Shown one piece after another: positions 61,901 through 64,000 of a stretch of DNA of 64,000 nucleotides. Under the pieces are notes generated by a model. It saw nothing but the letters and a program-made list of their open reading frames with translations, had not been told where the DNA came from and did no database searches. Each line of letters starts with the position of its first letter. The first letter of the stretch is position 1. Origin of the DNA: Morinoia aosen (Eukaryota; Arthropoda; Malacostraca; Amphipoda; Talitridae). Location of the stretch: positions 45,550,757 to 45,614,756 of the forward strand of contig CM059560.1 in the NCBI GenBank assembly GCA_030386875.1. Direction: 5' to 3'. The translations under genes and the position numbers were made by a program.

Positions 61901-63380
61901 CTCGTGTACTCCTATGTACGCTGTAGAGATACCTTCTGTACTCCTTTGTGCGCTGTAGAGATACCTTCTCTACTCCTTTGTGCGCTGTAGAGATACCTTC
62001 TGTACTCCTTTGTGCGCTGTAGAGATACCTTCTGTACTCCTTTGTGCGCTGTAGAGATACCTTCTGTACTCCTTTGTGCGCTGTAGAGATACCTTCTGTA
62101 CTCCTTTGTGCGCTGTAGAGATACCTTCTGTACTCCTTTGTGCGCTGTAGAGATACCTTCTGTACTCCTTTGTACGCTGTAGAGATACCTCGTGTACTCC
62201 TTTGTACGTTCTAGAGATATTTCCTGTACTCATTTGTGCGCTGTAGAGATACCTTCTGTACTCCTTTGTGCGCTGTAGAGATACCTTCTGTACTCCTTTG
62301 TGCGCTGTAGAGATACCTTCTGTACTCCTTTGTGCGCTGTAGAGATACCTTCTGTACTCCTTTGTACGCTGTAGAGATACCTTCTGTACTCCTTTGTACG
62401 CTGTAGAGATACCTCGTGTACTCCTTTGTACGTTCTAGAGATATTTCCTGTACTCCTTTGTGCGCTGTAGAGATACCTTCTGTACTCCTTTGTGCGCTGT
62501 AGAGATACCTTCTGTACTCTTTTGTGCGCTGTAGAGATACCTTCTGAACTCCTTTGTGCGCTGTAGAGATACCTTCTGTACTCCTTTGTGCGCTGTAGAG
62601 ATACCTTCTGTACTCCTTTGTGCGCTGTAGAGATACCTTCTGTACTCCTTCGTGCGCTGTAGAGATACCTTCTGTACTCCTTTGTACGCTGTAGAGATAT
62701 TTCCTGTACTCCTTTGTACGCTGTAGAGATATTTCCTGTACACCTTTGTGCGCTGTAGAGATACCTCGTGTACTCCTCTGTACGTTCTAGAGATATTTCC
62801 TGAACTCCTTTGTGCGCTGTAGAGATACCTTCTGTACTCCTTTGTGCGCTGTAGAGATACCTTCTTTACTCCTTTGTGCGCTGTAAAGATACCTTCTGTA
62901 CGCCTTTGTGCGCTGTAGAGATACCTTCTGTACTCCTTTGTGCGCTGTAGAGATACCTTCTGTACTCCTTTGTGCGCTGTAGAGATACCTTCTGTACTCC
63001 TTTGTGCGCTGTAGAGATACCTCGTGTACTCCTTTGTACGTTCTAGAGATATTTCCTGTACTCCTTTGTGCGCTGTAGAGATACCTTCTGTACTCCTTTG
63101 TGCGCTGTAGAGATACCTTCTGTACTCCTTTGTGCGCTGTAGAGATACCTCGTGTACTCCTTCGTACGTTCTAGAGATATTTCCTGTACTCCTTTGTGCG
63201 CTGTAGAGATACCTTCTTTACTCCTTTGTGCGCTGTAGAGATACCTTCTGTACTCCTTTGTGCGCTGTAGAGATACCTTCTGTACTCCTTTGTGCGCTGT
63301 AGAGATACCTTCTGTACTCCTTTGTACGCTGTAGAGATACCTCGTGTACTCCTTTGTGCGCTGTAGAGATACCTTCTGTA
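58901..63380 (+). repeat. 4,480-bp superrepeat, copy 2 of a nearly perfect tandem duplication
   Basis: Matches the preceding 4,480 bp D for D, from 59103 (54623 + 4,480) to 63167 (58687 + 4,480). Identity continues to about 63453, where GTACGCTG replaces GTGCGCTG of the other copy. Two substitutions relative to copy 1 were noticed. This is the least diverged large duplication in the window and so probably the youngest. Confidence 0.95.
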
Positions 63381-64000
63381 CTCCTTTGTGCGCTGTAGAG
63401 ATACCTTCTGTACTCCTTTGTGCGCTGTAGAGATACCTTCTGTACTCCTTTGTACGCTGTAGAGATACCTCGTGTACTCCTTTGTACGTTCTAGAGATAT
63501 TTCCTGTACTCCTTTGTGCGCTGTAGAGATACCTTCTGTACTCCTTTGTGCGCTGTAGAGATACCTTCTGTACTCCTTTGTGCGCTGTAGAGATACCTTC
63601 TGTACTCCTTTGTGCGCTGTAGAGATACCTTCTGTACTCCTTTGTGCGCTGTAGAGATACCTCGTGTACTCCTTTGTACGTTCTAGAGATATTTCCTGTA
63701 CTCCTTTGTGCGCTGTAGAGATATCTTCTGTACTCCTTTGTGCGCTGTAGAGATACCTTCTGTACTCCTTTGTACGCTGTAGAGATACCTCGTGTACTCC
63801 TTTGTACGTTCTAGAGATATTTCCTGTACTCCTTTGTGCGCTGTAGAGATACCTTCTGTACTCCTTTGTGCGCTGTAGAGATACCTTCTGTACTCCTTTG
63901 TACGCTGTGGAGATACATTCTGTACTCCTTTGTACGCTGCAGAGACACCTCGTGTACTCCTTTGTACGTTCTAGAGATATTTCCTGTACTCCTTTGTGCG
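63381..64000 (+). repeat. Array continues to the window edge
   Basis: D at 63487, 63679, 63807 and 63967 (intervals 192, 128, 160). Same monomers, with a few private variants (GATATCTTC near 63721, GTGGAGATACATTC near 63908, CTGCAGAGACACC near 63939). The sequence ends inside a monomer, so the array extends beyond the window. Confidence 0.9.

Larger units (their letters stand above)
1..64000 (+). repeat. 32-bp satellite array with higher-order structure, fills the whole window
   Basis: Every part of the window reads as direct, same-orientation copies of a 32-bp unit, about 2,000 in all. A typical unit is at 5441-5472. The plus-strand unit is T-rich (12 T, 5 A, 7 G, 8 C, about 47% GC) and has one CpG. 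Copies differ mainly by single substitutions. Length changes inside a monomer are rare, while gain or loss of whole monomers is common. No inverted block or foreign insertion was seen. Satellite identity is read directly from the sequence. Heterochromatic, eukaryotic origin is inferred from array size and HOR structure. Species and chromosomal position cannot be told. Confidence 0.98.

Noticed and set aside
1..64000. CRISPR array
   Set aside because: The 32-bp spacing could suggest one, but there are no unique spacers. The entire 32-bp period is repeated and adjacent units are the same.
1..64000. Transposons, rRNA, tRNA or other genes embedded in the array
   Set aside because: I read through the full window and found no interval departing from the 32-bp unit by more than a few bases, so there is no room for an inserted element.
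1..64000. Telomeric or simple-sequence repeat
   Set aside because: The monomer is 32 bp of mixed composition and does not contain tandem TTAGGG-like or microsatellite units.

Overview
The whole window is one uninterrupted tandem satellite array. It consists of roughly 2,000 head-to-tail copies of a 32-bp monomer, all in the same orientation, from base 1 to base 64000. Both ends lie inside the array, so its true length is unknown. I found no gene, RNA gene, transposon, CRISPR array or stretch of unique sequence. Arrays this long and homogeneous, with several levels of higher-order repeat (HOR), are typical of eukaryotic heterochromatin (centromeric, pericentromeric, subtelomeric or knob-like). 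I do not recognise the monomer and cannot name the species or the chromosomal location.

Level 1 is the monomer, with four main types. A is the commonest (GTGCGCTGTAG core). B has GTACGCTGTAG. C is B (sometimes A) ending in ACCTCGTG. D has GTACGTTCTAGAG followed by ATATTTCCTG. Level 2 is punctuation: a C-D pair recurs at multiples of 32 bp. I tallied about 257 D monomers by hand. The commonest D-to-D spacing is 224 bp (7 monomers), and 128, 160, 192, 256, 288 and 320 bp are also frequent. Level 3 is made of superrepeats of about 0.8-4.5 kb. They are recognisable because the order of D spacings forms a barcode that recurs together with shared rare point variants. Level 4 is nesting of superrepeats within superrepeats, best seen at 54.4-63.4 kb.

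Layout: 0-2 kb matches 25.9-27.9 and 34.9-35.9 kb. 2.0-5.4 kb is a relative of the tandem pair at 35.7-39.8 and 39.8-43.4 kb. 6.8-9.4 and 9.4-12.1 kb are tandem copies (period 2,720 bp), with a partial third copy at 12.7-14.6 kb and a related block at 44.4-45.9 kb. 15.4-17.1 kb matches 28.4-30.0 kb. 17.7-20.4, 20.9-23.6 and 32.1-34.6 kb share one barcode, with shortened copies at 24.4-26.4 and 30.5-32.1 kb. 45.0-47.1, 47.1-49.0 and 50.1-51.4 kb form another family. 52.0-54.2 kb is a shortened relative of the 36-43 kb family. 54.4-58.9 and 58.9-63.4 kb are a nearly perfect 4,480-bp tandem duplication, each copy holding an internal 1,952-bp duplication.

The antisense strand has many open frames of 100-450 codons. 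They are a by-product of the monomer composition, explained in the findings, and I do not call them genes. All coordinates and spacings were read by eye. Segment borders are placed at D monomers and may be off by one or a few monomers.
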